The notes under the pieces: model-generated
Databases searched by the model: none
Seen by the model: the letters and a program-made list of their open reading frames with translations, nothing else
What the model was told of the DNA's origin: nothing
DNA from: Leifsonia poae
Lineage (GTDB): Bacteria > Actinomycetota > Actinomycetes > Actinomycetales > Microbacteriaceae
Direction of reading: 5' to 3'
Length of the DNA: 64,000 nucleotides
Assembly: GCF_027921845.1 (NCBI RefSeq)
Contig: NZ_BSEN01000015.1
Location: 196,636 to 260,635, forward strand
Part shown: one piece after another, positions 7,349-15,866 of the stretch
How the letters are laid out: every line of letters starts with the position of its first letter
Position numbering within the stretch: position 1 is the stretch's first letter
Program-made: the position numbers and the translations under genes

Positions 7349-9120
7349 CCATCGATCGCTGGCTGAAGCGGATCTCGATCGAGTCGCCCTCGCCGATGCT
7401 CAAGCAGGTCCCGACGATCGCGGGATTCGCGCTCGCGCTGATCATCATGCTGCTGCCGTTCCAGCCGACGGTCGCCGACATCCCCTCGTTCGTCACAGGC
7501 ATCGTGCTCATCGCGGTCGCCTCGGTGCTCGCGGCGGCGCTCCCGTGGCAGCGAATCGGCACCGAGTGGACCCTGATCGTCCCTGTGCTCTCCCTGGTGG
7601 CGGTCGGCTTCTTCCGCCTCGGCACGGGTGGATCGGCCTCGCCGTTCGGAGTGCTGATCCTGCTGCCCTTCGTGTGGATCGCCTCGGAGGAGGGCCGCCT
7701 CAACGTGCTGATCGCCGCGCTCGGCGTCTTCCTCGTGCTTCTCGCGCCGCTCCTGCTCAGCGACCAGCCGACCAGCGTTGCCGAGTGGGTGCGCGCGTTC
7801 TTCTCGCCGCTCATCTACCTCATCGTCGCCGGCGTGATCAACGAGATCGCGCACCGGGTGAGGCAGCAGCTCGCCGCGGCGCAAGGGGCGGCGGAACAGC
7901 GCAAAGCCCTGCTCGACGACGCGGTGCGCGCCTCCGACGAGCTGGCGCTCAACGAGGCCCGGCTGAAGACGGCGAACCGCCTGATCCAGAGCATCTGGAA
8001 CGCGGTCACCGAGCAGTCGGTGATCGGCACCGACCTCGACGGTCTCATCGACGTGTGGAACCCGGGCGCAGAGAAGATGCTCGGGCTCACCTCGGAGCAG
8101 GTGCTCGACGGCACCCATCACATGGTCGACTTCCACCTCATCTCGGAGCTCGAGGAGCGGCTCCGCGACATGGATGCGCGGCTGACCACCGTCTCGAGCG
8201 CGGAGGACTTCTCCGCTCTGGTCGATGCGGTCCGCTCCGGGTACGCCGACGTGCGCGACTGGACCTACGTGCGTCCCGACGGCAAGCACGTGCCCGTGCA
8301 GGTCGCCGCCACGCCCCGCCTCGACGAGAACGGGCACCGCGTCGGCTTCATCTTCGTCGCGACGGACATGACCAAGGCCCGCGAGTTCGCGCGCCTGAAG
8401 GACGAGTTCGTGGGCCTCATCTCGCACGAGCTCCGCACACCGCTGAGTTCGATCCTGGGCTACCTGGAACTGATGCGCGACGACGAGGACGACCCGCTGT
8501 CGGCCGAGCAGCTGCAGTATCTGGGGGTCGCCGAACGCAACGCGCACCGTCTCCTGAAGCTCGTCGGCGACCTGCTCTTCACCGCGCAGGTCGAGTCCGG
8601 CCGCTTCCCGCTTGCCATCAAGCAGGTCGAGCTCGACACGGTCATCGCCGCTTCGGTCGACACGTCACGGCCGATCGCGGCCAATGCCGGCGTGAGCCTG
8701 GTGGCGGAGGTGCCGGAGAGACCGACGGTGATCCCCGGTGATCCGGTGCGCATCGGGCAATCGATCGACAACCTCGTCTCCAACGCGGTGAAGTTCACCC
8801 CAGCGGGCGGAACGGTGACCGTCTCGCTGCGCACCGAACCCGAGGAAGCGGTGATCACGGTCACCGACACCGGCATCGGGATCCCCGCGGTCGAGCTCGG
8901 TCAGCTCTCCACCCGGTTCTTCCGCGCGTCCACCGCGACCCGCAACGCGGTGCCCGGTGTCGGGCTCGGACTAACGATCACCAAGGCGATCGTGACCGCG
9001 CACGGCGGCCGGCTCGACATCGCGAGCGAAGAGGGCGTCGGGACCTCCATCAGCCTGCACCTGCCCCTGCAAGCGGCGGCGCTCGAGATGGAGTCCGCGT
9101 CGATCGAGATGCGGGACTAG
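7345..9120 (+). CDS. Membrane histidine kinase with PAS domain
   Basis: 591 aa. The N-terminal 170 residues hold about six hydrophobic segments with short loops and no large extracellular sensor. A coiled linker and a PAS domain follow (about 215-350, VIGTDLDGLIDVWNPGAEKMLG), then HisKA with phospho-His361 (FVGLISHELRTPLSSILGY) and HATPase_c with N box NLVSNAVKFTP, G1 DTGIGIP and G2 GVGLGLT. It is the only kinase in the operon and the expected phosphodonor for both receivers. PAS could bind a small ligand or cofactor. The next gene begins four bases after the stop. Confidence 0.92.
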   Translation: MTIDRWLKRISIESPSPMLKQVPTIAGFALALIIMLLPFQPTVADIPSFVTGIVLIAVASVLAAALPWQRIGTEWTLIVPVLSLVAVGFFRLGTGGSASPFGVLILLPFVWIASEEGRLNVLIAALGVFLVLLAPLLLSDQPTSVAEWVRAFFSPLIYLIVAGVINEIAHRVRQQLAAAQGAAEQRKALLDDAVRASDELALNEARLKTANRLIQSIWNAVTEQSVIGTDLDGLIDVWNPGAEKMLGLTSEQVLDGTHHMVDFHLISELEERLRDMDARLTTVSSAEDFSALVDAVRSGYADVRDWTYVRPDGKHVPVQVAATPRLDENGHRVGFIFVATDMTKAREFARLKDEFVGLISHELRTPLSSILGYLELMRDDEDDPLSAEQLQYLGVAERNAHRLLKLVGDLLFTAQVESGRFPLAIKQVELDTVIAASVDTSRPIAANAGVSLVAEVPERPTVIPGDPVRIGQSIDNLVSNAVKFTPAGGTVTVSLRTEPEEAVITVTDTGIGIPAVELGQLSTRFFRASTATRNAVPGVGLGLTITKAIVTAHGGRLDIASEEGVGTSISLHLPLQAAALEMESASIEMRD

Positions 9121-9124
9121 CGCG

Positions 9125-9949
9125 ATGTCGGAAGCCGCCCCCGGCATCCTGGTCGCCGTCGCCCAGTTCGCGCCGACCGACGACCGCGTGCACAACCGCG
9201 ACCTGATCGCCGCGTTCACGGCGATCGCTGCAGCGCGTGGAGCGCGTCTCGTCGTCTTCCCCGAGTACTCCTCGTTCTTCGTGGATCCGCTCGGCGAGGC
9301 GTTCGTGCGCAACGCGGAGCCCCTGGACGGCGAGTTCGTCGGCTCGCTCGTCTCGGCGGCGGGCGAGCACGGCATCCACATCGTCGCGGGGCTGGTCGAG
9401 ACGACCGACGATCCCAAGCGTTTCTCGAACACGCTCGTCGCCGTCTCACCGGTGGGAGACGTCGTCGCCACCTATCGCAAGCAGCACCTCTACGACGCCT
9501 TCGGCGCCTCGGAGTCGGAATGGGTCGTCGCGGGCGCCCTGGACGCCCCGCAGACGTTCGAGGTCGACGGGATCCGCGTCGGGATGCAGACCTGCTACGA
9601 CATCCGGTTCCCTGAGGTCACCCGCCGCGTCGTCGACGCCGGGGCTGAGCTGGTTCTCGTGCCCGCCGAATGGGTGCGCGGTCCGCTCAAGGAGGAGCAC
9701 TGGCGCACGCTGCTCACCGCGCGGGCGATCGAGAACACGGTGTACATCGCGGCGGCGGATCACACGCCGCCGATCGGTGTCGGCGGGAGCCTGATCGTCG
9801 ATCCGATGGGCGTGGCCCTTGCCGGACTCGGCGAGACGACGGGCGTTGCCGTCGCCGAGGTGTCCGCCGCGCGTCTCCGCGACGTGCGCGAAGCGAATCC
9901 GAGCCTGGCGCTGCGCCGCTACGAGGTGCGGCCGAGGACGGCCAGCTGA
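9125..9949 (+). CDS. Carbon-nitrogen hydrolase (nitrilase superfamily)
   Basis: 274-aa amidohydrolase with the Glu47-Lys119-Cys157 triad (VVFPEYSS, ATYRKQHLYD, MQTCYDIRFPEV). The YRKxHLYD and CYDxRFPE blocks are typical of the Nit/omega-amidase branch, which includes omega-amidases and deaminated-glutathione amidases. It lies four bases after the kinase stop, so it is probably co-transcribed with the operon. Its 3' end overlaps the convergent aminotransferase by 31 bp. It could belong functionally to either neighbour: omega-amidases act after aminotransferases that make alpha-keto amides. That pairing is inference. Confidence 0.85.
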   Translation: MSEAAPGILVAVAQFAPTDDRVHNRDLIAAFTAIAAARGARLVVFPEYSSFFVDPLGEAFVRNAEPLDGEFVGSLVSAAGEHGIHIVAGLVETTDDPKRFSNTLVAVSPVGDVVATYRKQHLYDAFGASESEWVVAGALDAPQTFEVDGIRVGMQTCYDIRFPEVTRRVVDAGAELVLVPAEWVRGPLKEEHWRTLLTARAIENTVYIAAADHTPPIGVGGSLIVDPMGVALAGLGETTGVAVAEVSAARLRDVREANPSLALRRYEVRPRTAS

Positions 9950-11121
9950 GCGGCAGCCCGCTCGAGCACCTCGACGCGCTTGCAGTAGGCGAAGCGCACG
10001 AGGGATGCCGTGCTCGCCGCGTAGGCGCCGGTGCAGAACGCCGACAGCGGCACGGCGACGACGCCGGCGAGCAGCGGGAGTTCGCGGCAGAACGTGACGG
10101 CGTCGTCGTACCCGAGCGGTGCGGCGTCGGCGACCACGAAGTACGTGCCGTCGGACGCGAAGACGTCGAAGCCGGCTGAGGCGAGCCCGGAGGAGAGCAG
10201 GTCCTTCTTGCGGCCCAGCTCGGCGGCGATGCCGGCGAAGTACTCGTCGCCGAGGCGGAGACCGGTCGCGATCGCCGGCTGGAAGGGTGCTCCGTTGACG
10301 TAGGTGAGGAACTGCTTCACCGTGAGGATCGCGGTGATCAGGTCGGTGGGCGCCGTGACCCAGCCGATCTTCCATCCGGTCGTGTTGAACGTCTTGCCTC
10401 CGGAGGAGATCGTGATCGTGCGTTCCCTGGCGTCCTCGAGCGTCGCGATCGGAACGTGGCGCGGACCGAAGGTCAGGTGCTCGTACACCTCATCGGTCAC
10501 GATGTACGCATCGTGCCGCTCGGCGAGCTCGACCACGGCCTGCAGCACGTCTGTGGAGAGCACGGTGCCGGTCGGGTTGTGCGGGGTGTTCACGAGGATC
10601 ACGCGGGTGCGGTCGGTGACCGCCGAGCGCAGTTCGTCGAGATCCGGCTGGAAGCCGGGGAGCCGGAGCGGGACGGTGCGGTGCACCCCGCCCGCGAGCG
10701 CGATGAGCGCTCCGTACGCGTCGTAGAAGGGCTCGAACGTCACGACCTCGTCACCCGGTTCCAGCAGCGCGAGCAGCGTGGCGGCGAGAGCCTCCGTCGC
10801 GCCGGCCGTGATCAGCACCTCCCTGTCCGGATCGACCGCCAGACCGTAGAACCGTTGCTGGTGCTCGGCGACGGCGAGCCGCAGGTCCGGGATGCCGATG
10901 CCGGGCGGGTACTGATTCCCGCCTCCGCGGATGGCGGCCACGGCGGCGTCGAGAACGGCGGCTGGCCCGTCTTCGTCGGGGAAGCCCTGACCGAGGTTGA
11001 TGGCTCCCGTTTGCACCGCGAGCGCGCTCATCTCGGCGAAGATCGTGGGGGCGATCGAGCCGTCATCGCCGAGGAGACCGGCGCCGCGCGCCGCTCGCTG
11101 CCACGAACCGTCGACCGTCAT
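9919..11121 (-). CDS. PLP-dependent aminotransferase, class I/II (DapC/kynurenine aminotransferase type)
   Basis: 400-aa fold-type I aminotransferase. It has the NPTGTV block (VNTPHNPTGTV), TDEVYEHL, the PLP-lysine motif SSGGKTFNTTGWKIGW and a C-terminal RFAYCK substrate-carboxylate Arg region. Actinobacterial relatives are annotated as N-succinyldiaminopimelate aminotransferase (DapC) or as kynurenine/glutamine transaminases, and the sequence alone does not separate these. I chose ATG 11121 because GAGAGGA precedes it; the open frame extends to 11175 without support. Convergent with the nitrilase gene. Confidence 0.82.
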   Translation of the reverse strand: MTVDGSWQRAARGAGLLGDDGSIAPTIFAEMSALAVQTGAINLGQGFPDEDGPAAVLDAAVAAIRGGGNQYPPGIGIPDLRLAVAEHQQRFYGLAVDPDREVLITAGATEALAATLLALLEPGDEVVTFEPFYDAYGALIALAGGVHRTVPLRLPGFQPDLDELRSAVTDRTRVILVNTPHNPTGTVLSTDVLQAVVELAERHDAYIVTDEVYEHLTFGPRHVPIATLEDARERTITISSGGKTFNTTGWKIGWVTAPTDLITAILTVKQFLTYVNGAPFQPAIATGLRLGDEYFAGIAAELGRKKDLLSSGLASAGFDVFASDGTYFVVADAAPLGYDDAVTFCRELPLLAGVVAVPLSAFCTGAYAASTASLVRFAYCKRVEVLERAAAQLAVLGRTS

Positions 11122-11286
11122 GGGAATCCTCTCGTCGCCTCCTCCCAACCTACGGCGTGACGGACCGCGCTGCATTCGATACGTTATGCAGAGTCATTGG
11201 CAGGCGGTAGGTGGCCCACAGCACCCGCAAATAGAACGTTCAGGTTCGGGTTCCAAGCTGTCAGTGCTTGGAAGGAGCACCACATC

Positions 11287-12996
11287 ATGACCGACACCCC
11301 GATCACTCCGGAGCCCGCGAAGCCCCAGCACGACGCCGACACCGAGTCGGTCGTGGATGCTGAGAACGTGAGCACTCCCGACACCCCCGCGACGAACGCC
11401 GAGACCCCGGCCGACACGCAGGCCACCGTGCCGCAGCCGGAGGCTCCGGCAGCGCCGGCCCCCGCAGCCGCAGCCCCCGAGGCTCCCGTCGCTCCTGCTG
11501 CGCCGGCCGCGCCGGCAGCGCCCGTTGCGCCCGCCGCACAGGGCACCCAGCCGACCCAGCCCGTTCCGCCGCAGCCCTACGGTGCGCCGACCGGGGCTCA
11601 GCCCACCGCGCCCCAGCCGAACTACGGCCAGGGATCGTTCGGCCAGCCTGCCGGTCACGCCTACCCCGGCACCCCGCAGCAGCCGTACGCGCCGAACGCC
11701 CACCACCAGCAGTACGCCGCGGCTCCCGGTGTGGTCACCGCCGACAAGCCGGCCAAGAAGCGCAACACCGGCGCCATCATCGCGACCCTCGCCATCGGCG
11801 CCCTCATCGGCGGCGTCGCCGGTGCAGGAGCCGGTGTCGGCATCTACGCGGCGTCCGGTGCAGGAAGCTCCATCGTGAAGACGGCGACCGGCCCGCAGAA
11901 CATCACCGTCAACAACGCGAACGACGCGACCACGGTCACCGCCGTCGCGGCGGCGGCTTCCCCGAGCGTCGTCACCATCTCGGTCTCGGGCAGCAGCTCG
12001 GGTGGCACCGGCTCCGGCATCGTCCTGTCCTCGGACGGGTACGTGCTGACCAACACGCACGTGGTCACCCTCGACGGCCAGGCCTCGAACGTGAGCATCA
12101 CCGTGCAGGACAACGACGGCAAGATCTACACGGCCAAGATCGTCGGCACCGACCCGACCACCGATCTCGCGGTGATCAAGCTCGACAACGCCAAGGGTCT
12201 CACCCCGATGAAGTTCGCCGACTCGAGCAAGCTCAACGTGGGTGACACCGCGGTCGCCATCGGCGCCCCGCTCGGTCTCTCCGGAACCGTCACCGACGGC
12301 ATCGTCAGCGCGCTCAACCGCAGCATCAGCATCGCATCATCGGCCGCCCCGAAGTCGTCCGACGGCTCGACCGACGGTGGCAGCGGAAGCGGCGGCGACA
12401 GCAACGGCAACCCGTGGAACTTCGACTTCCCCGGCCAGGGCGGCTCCGGCTCCGGCGGCGACACCCAGACCCAGTCGACGGCCACGATCTCGCTCCCGGT
12501 CGTGCAGACCGACGCCGCGATCAACCCGGGCAACTCGGGCGGCGCGCTGCTCAACTCCAAGGGCGAGCTGATCGGCGTGAACGTCGCGATCGCGAGCGCA
12601 TCCGGCACCTCCAGCTCGTCGCAGTCCGGCAGCATCGGCGTCGGATTCTCGATCCCGTCGAACCTCGCCAAGCGCGTCTCCGACGAGCTGATCAAGGACG
12701 GCAAGGCGACCCACGGTCTGCTCGGTGCTTCGGTCGCCGACGCCAGCTCCGACAGCAAGGCCACCACGGTCGGCGCGCTGATCAAGGACGTCACCAGCGG
12801 GGGAGCGGCCGCAGGCGCCGGTCTCAAGGCCGGCGACGTCGTGGTCGGCTTCAACGACCTGCCCATCACCAGCGCCACCGACCTGACTGCTCAGGTGCGA
12901 GCGCTGGCCGCAGGATCGAAGGCCGACGTGACCTACATCCGCAACGGTCAGACGAAGACCGCCACGGTCACGCTGGGATCGCTCCCCGCGAGCTGA
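11287..12996 (+). CDS. HtrA/DegP-like membrane-anchored serine protease with PDZ domain
   Basis: 569 aa. Residues 1-155 are an Ala/Pro/Gln-rich, probably disordered cytoplasmic segment. One transmembrane helix follows (about 160-195, NTGAIIATLAIGALIGGVAG). The trypsin-like domain has catalytic His258 (TNTHVV), Asp293 (TTDLAVIKL) and Ser417 (NPGNSGGALL), with a Ser/Gly-rich insertion (about 355-395) before the Ser. A C-terminal PDZ domain (about 475-565, GAGLKAGDVVVGF) closes the protein. HtrA proteins degrade or refold misfolded extracytoplasmic proteins and are usually induced by envelope stress. GGAAGGAG nine bases before ATG 11287 sets the start; the frame is open from 11197. The 165-bp upstream gap must hold its promoter, though I cannot assign one firmly. 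Confidence 0.93.
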   Translation: MTDTPITPEPAKPQHDADTESVVDAENVSTPDTPATNAETPADTQATVPQPEAPAAPAPAAAAPEAPVAPAAPAAPAAPVAPAAQGTQPTQPVPPQPYGAPTGAQPTAPQPNYGQGSFGQPAGHAYPGTPQQPYAPNAHHQQYAAAPGVVTADKPAKKRNTGAIIATLAIGALIGGVAGAGAGVGIYAASGAGSSIVKTATGPQNITVNNANDATTVTAVAAAASPSVVTISVSGSSSGGTGSGIVLSSDGYVLTNTHVVTLDGQASNVSITVQDNDGKIYTAKIVGTDPTTDLAVIKLDNAKGLTPMKFADSSKLNVGDTAVAIGAPLGLSGTVTDGIVSALNRSISIASSAAPKSSDGSTDGGSGSGGDSNGNPWNFDFPGQGGSGSGGDTQTQSTATISLPVVQTDAAINPGNSGGALLNSKGELIGVNVAIASASGTSSSSQSGSIGVGFSIPSNLAKRVSDELIKDGKATHGLLGASVADASSDSKATTVGALIKDVTSGGAAAGAGLKAGDVVVGFNDLPITSATDLTAQVRALAAGSKADVTYIRNGQTKTATVTLGSLPAS

Positions 12997-13014
12997 TCCA
13001 TCCGAACCGAAACA

Positions 13015-13045
13015 GAGGCCGTCCCGCGCACAGCGGGGCGGCCTC
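13015..13045 (+). terminator. Hairpin terminator after the HtrA gene
   Basis: GAGGCCG-T-CCCGC pairs with GCGGG-G-CGGCCTC around a five-base GCACA loop, a 12-bp stem with one mismatch, 19 bases after the stop codon. No T-run follows, as is common for actinobacterial terminators. Confidence 0.6.
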
Positions 13046-13115
13046 TCGGCCGTTCTGCGCACCCTCCCAGGCGCGTGGAGTGGCGGCTGATAAGCTCGAT
13101 CGTCCCGAACGACGA

Positions 13116-14171
13116 ATGGATCAGATGGCGCACGACGCAGCACAGAACACCCTTCCCGGTGTCTCGTACGTGATGCCCGTCCTGAACGAGGTCACGCACG
13201 TGCGCGCCGCCGTCGACAGCCTGCTGCAGCAGGACTACGAAGGCCCGTTCGAAGTCACCCTCGCGCTCGGCCCGAGCATGGACGGGACGACCGAGCTGGT
13301 CGAGGAACTGGCGGCGGTCGACCCGCGCATCCGCGTCGTGGAAAACGTGGTCGGCTCCACTCCGGCCGGACTGAACCTCGCGATCCGGGAATCGCGCTAC
13401 CCCATCGTCATCCGTGTCGACGCCCATTCTGTGCTGCCGGCGGACTACGCGCGCATCGCCGTCGAGACGATCATCTCCACCGGCGCCGACAACGTCGGCG
13501 GGCTGATGGACGCGCAGGGCACCACCCCCTTCGAGAAGGCCGTCGCGCGGGCCTACGGCAGCAGGATCGGTCTCGGCGGAACGAAGCTGCACGTCGGAGG
13601 CGAGGCGGGCCCGGCAGAGACGGTGTACCTCGGCGTCTTCGTGCGGCAGCGGCTGCTCGACGTCGGGCTCTTCGCGGAGGACATCAAGCGGGGGCAGGAC
13701 TGGGAGCTGAACCGGAGGCTTCGGGCGTCCGGCGGGACCGTGTGGTTCACGCCCGAGCTGAAGGTGACCTACCGGCCGCGCCCCAACCTGTACCGACTCG
13801 CCCGGCAGTTCGTCTCGACCGGGGTCTGGCGAGGCGAACTCGCACGTCGCTTCCCGTCCGCGAACGGCGTCCGGTATTTCGTGCCTCCGGCGATGGTGGT
13901 CGCGGTCGTGCTCGGCTTCCTCGTCGGCATCGCCGGCATCGTGCAGGCGGTGGTCGGAGCTCAGCCGTGGCTGCTCCTCGGATTCGCCGTCCCCGTCTTC
14001 TACGCGCTCGTCGTGGTGGCCTCCGCCGTGGTGTGGGGCCGACGCGACGGTTTTCGCTCGTTCCTGTGGTTTCTCGTAGTCTTGCCGTGCATTCATTTCT
14101 GCTGGGGGATCGGATTCCTGCTCGGGTTCCTGTCGCTCAGCCGCAACATCACCGCCCACACGGGAAGGTAG
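13116..14171 (+). CDS. Glycosyltransferase family 2 (ExoA-like, membrane)
   Basis: 351 aa. The N-terminal GT-A fold has YVMPVLNEVTHV, the metal-binding IRVDAHS and an acceptor region EDIKRGQDWELNRRLR (ED-QDWE is typical of ExoA-type enzymes). Two to three C-terminal transmembrane segments lie at about 260-340. ExoA-type enzymes add a hexose to a lipid-linked glycan on the cytoplasmic face. ATG 13116 is chosen; ATG 13125 is also possible and no strong ribosome-binding site is seen. A TAAGCT (-10-like) is about 20 bases upstream. The next gene starts two bases after the stop, forming a three-gene unit for surface glycan or glycolipid assembly. Confidence 0.85.
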   Translation: MDQMAHDAAQNTLPGVSYVMPVLNEVTHVRAAVDSLLQQDYEGPFEVTLALGPSMDGTTELVEELAAVDPRIRVVENVVGSTPAGLNLAIRESRYPIVIRVDAHSVLPADYARIAVETIISTGADNVGGLMDAQGTTPFEKAVARAYGSRIGLGGTKLHVGGEAGPAETVYLGVFVRQRLLDVGLFAEDIKRGQDWELNRRLRASGGTVWFTPELKVTYRPRPNLYRLARQFVSTGVWRGELARRFPSANGVRYFVPPAMVVAVVLGFLVGIAGIVQAVVGAQPWLLLGFAVPVFYALVVVASAVVWGRRDGFRSFLWFLVVLPCIHFCWGIGFLLGFLSLSRNITAHTGR

Positions 14172-14173
14172 CA

Positions 14174-14992
14174 ATGTCAGCCCCAGTCCCCGGAGCACAC
14201 AACGTGCGCCCGACGTCGATCGCCGAGCTGCGTGCCGTCGCCCAGCCGCCGGAGGTGCGCGGCCGCCGCAACGCTGAGCACTGGACGGCGTCGCTCTACC
14301 TGCGCAATCTGTCGCCCTACCTGACCTGGTGGCTGCTCAAGACATCGATCAGCGCCAACGGCGTGACCGGACTGATGATCCTGACCGGATGGGCGGCCGC
14401 CGCGAGCCTGCTGATCCCCGGCATCGGAGGAGCCGCTCTGGCGCTCGTGCTCGGTCAGCTGCAGATGCTCGTCGATTGCTGCGACGGCGAGGTCGCCCGC
14501 TGGCGCGGCACCTCGTCGCCGGCCGGCATCTTCCTCGACAACGTCGGCCACTACTCGACCGAGACGCTGATCGCCATCGCCCTCGGCATCCGGGCAGCCG
14601 GATACCCGTTCCAGACGCCGGACGACTACCTGTGGACGAACCTCGGAACCCTGCTCGCCCTCATCATCGTGCTGAACAAGGCGCTCAACGACATGGTGCG
14701 CGTCGCGCGCGCGAATGCCGGACTGCCGAAACTGGCCGACACCCAGAGCGAGTACGCCCCGACCCACGGTGCGGTCGCACGGCTTCGACGGGTTGCGCGC
14801 TACGTGCCGTTCCATCGGCTCTACCACTCGGTGGAGCTCACCATGCTGATCTTCGCGTTCTCGGTGGTGGGGCTGTTCATCGGCGACCAGCTGGCGAACC
14901 GCATCCTGCTCGTCGCTCTGGTGCCGCTGGCGCTTCTCGCGCTCGTCGGTCACTTCGTGACGATCATGGCGTCGAAGCGCGTCCGTGTCTGA
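14174..14992 (+). CDS. CDP-alcohol phosphotransferase family membrane protein (variant motif)
   Basis: 272 aa, multi-pass. The family motif DxxDGxxAR(x8)Gx3Dx3D is present as Asp101, Asp104-Gly105, Ala108-Arg109, Gly118 and Asp122, but the fourth Asp is His126 (FLDNVGH). Family members move a phospho-alcohol from a CDP-alcohol to a lipid or polyol; the fourth Asp is thought to act as the general base. The change may alter acceptor or chemistry. Flanked on both sides by GT2 enzymes in a tight operon (2-bp gap upstream, 8-bp overlap downstream), so it probably contributes a phosphodiester link to a surface polymer or glycolipid; the nucleotidyltransferase at 19376 could make its CDP-substrate. 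Both points are inference. Confidence 0.82.
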   Translation: MSAPVPGAHNVRPTSIAELRAVAQPPEVRGRRNAEHWTASLYLRNLSPYLTWWLLKTSISANGVTGLMILTGWAAAASLLIPGIGGAALALVLGQLQMLVDCCDGEVARWRGTSSPAGIFLDNVGHYSTETLIAIALGIRAAGYPFQTPDDYLWTNLGTLLALIIVLNKALNDMVRVARANAGLPKLADTQSEYAPTHGAVARLRRVARYVPFHRLYHSVELTMLIFAFSVVGLFIGDQLANRILLVALVPLALLALVGHFVTIMASKRVRV

Positions 14993-15866
14993 GCCCCACG
15001 TCGGCGTCATCGTCCTCACGCAGGGGACGCGCCCCGACGACCTCCGGCGCGGGATCGATTCGGTGCTCGCTCAGACCGGGGTCGTCACCGACATCGTCGT
15101 CGTCGGCAACGGCTGGGACCCATCGACCTCCGAGCCGCCGCTGCCCGCTGGCGTGCGTTCGCTGCACCTCCCCGAGAATCTCGGGATCCCCGCCGGCCGC
15201 AATCGGGGAGTCCCGGTGGTCGACGGCGAGATCCTGCTCTTCCTCGACGACGATGCGAGCATCCCGTCCGCGTCCTTCCTGACCGACGCCATCGGCCTGC
15301 TCGACCGCGATCCCAGCCTCGGCATGATCCAGCCGCGGATCGTCGACCCGTCGGGCACGATGTCGCCGCGGCGCTGGATCCCGCGCATCCGCAAGGGCGA
15401 CCCCGCGCATCCGAGCGCCGTGTTCTCGGTGCTGGAAGCGGTGATCGTGATGCCCCGGCGCGTCTTCGACGCGGCCGGCGGCTGGGCAGCGCCGTTCTTC
15501 TACGCGCACGAGGGCATCGACCTGGCGTGGAAGGTCTGGGACGAAGGCCTGCGCGCGTGGTACGCGGGCGACCTGGAGGTCAACCACCCGGCGGTCTCGC
15601 CCACCAGGCATGCGGACTACTACCGCCTCAACGCCCGCAACCGGGTATGGCTGGCGCGGCGCAACCTGCCGGCCGTCCTGGTCCCGATCTACGTGGGCTC
15701 GTGGACGGGCATCCAGCTGCTGCGCTGGTTCCGCAAGCCGGCCGTGCTGCGCGCCTGGTTCGGCGGCTGGGCCGAAGGGTGGCGGAGCGATCCGGGGGAG
15801 CGGCGCCCGATCTCGTGGCGCACGGTGTGGCGGATGACCCTGGCGGGTCGGCCGCCGATCGTCTAG
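14985..15866 (+). CDS. Glycosyltransferase family 2 (rhamnosyl/galactofuranosyl-type)
   Basis: 293-aa soluble GT-A enzyme. It has VGVIVLTQG, VVVGNGWD, the PENLGIPAGRNRG loop, a DDD metal motif (LLFLDDDASIP) and an acceptor-side FFYAHEGIDLAWK. The architecture matches GT2 enzymes that extend wall polysaccharides. It starts with GTG inside the preceding gene, so it is translationally coupled. The stop overlaps the convergent gene at 15863 by four bases. The donor sugar is unknown. Confidence 0.85.
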   Translation: MSEPHVGVIVLTQGTRPDDLRRGIDSVLAQTGVVTDIVVVGNGWDPSTSEPPLPAGVRSLHLPENLGIPAGRNRGVPVVDGEILLFLDDDASIPSASFLTDAIGLLDRDPSLGMIQPRIVDPSGTMSPRRWIPRIRKGDPAHPSAVFSVLEAVIVMPRRVFDAAGGWAAPFFYAHEGIDLAWKVWDEGLRAWYAGDLEVNHPAVSPTRHADYYRLNARNRVWLARRNLPAVLVPIYVGSWTGIQLLRWFRKPAVLRAWFGGWAEGWRSDPGERRPISWRTVWRMTLAGRPPIV

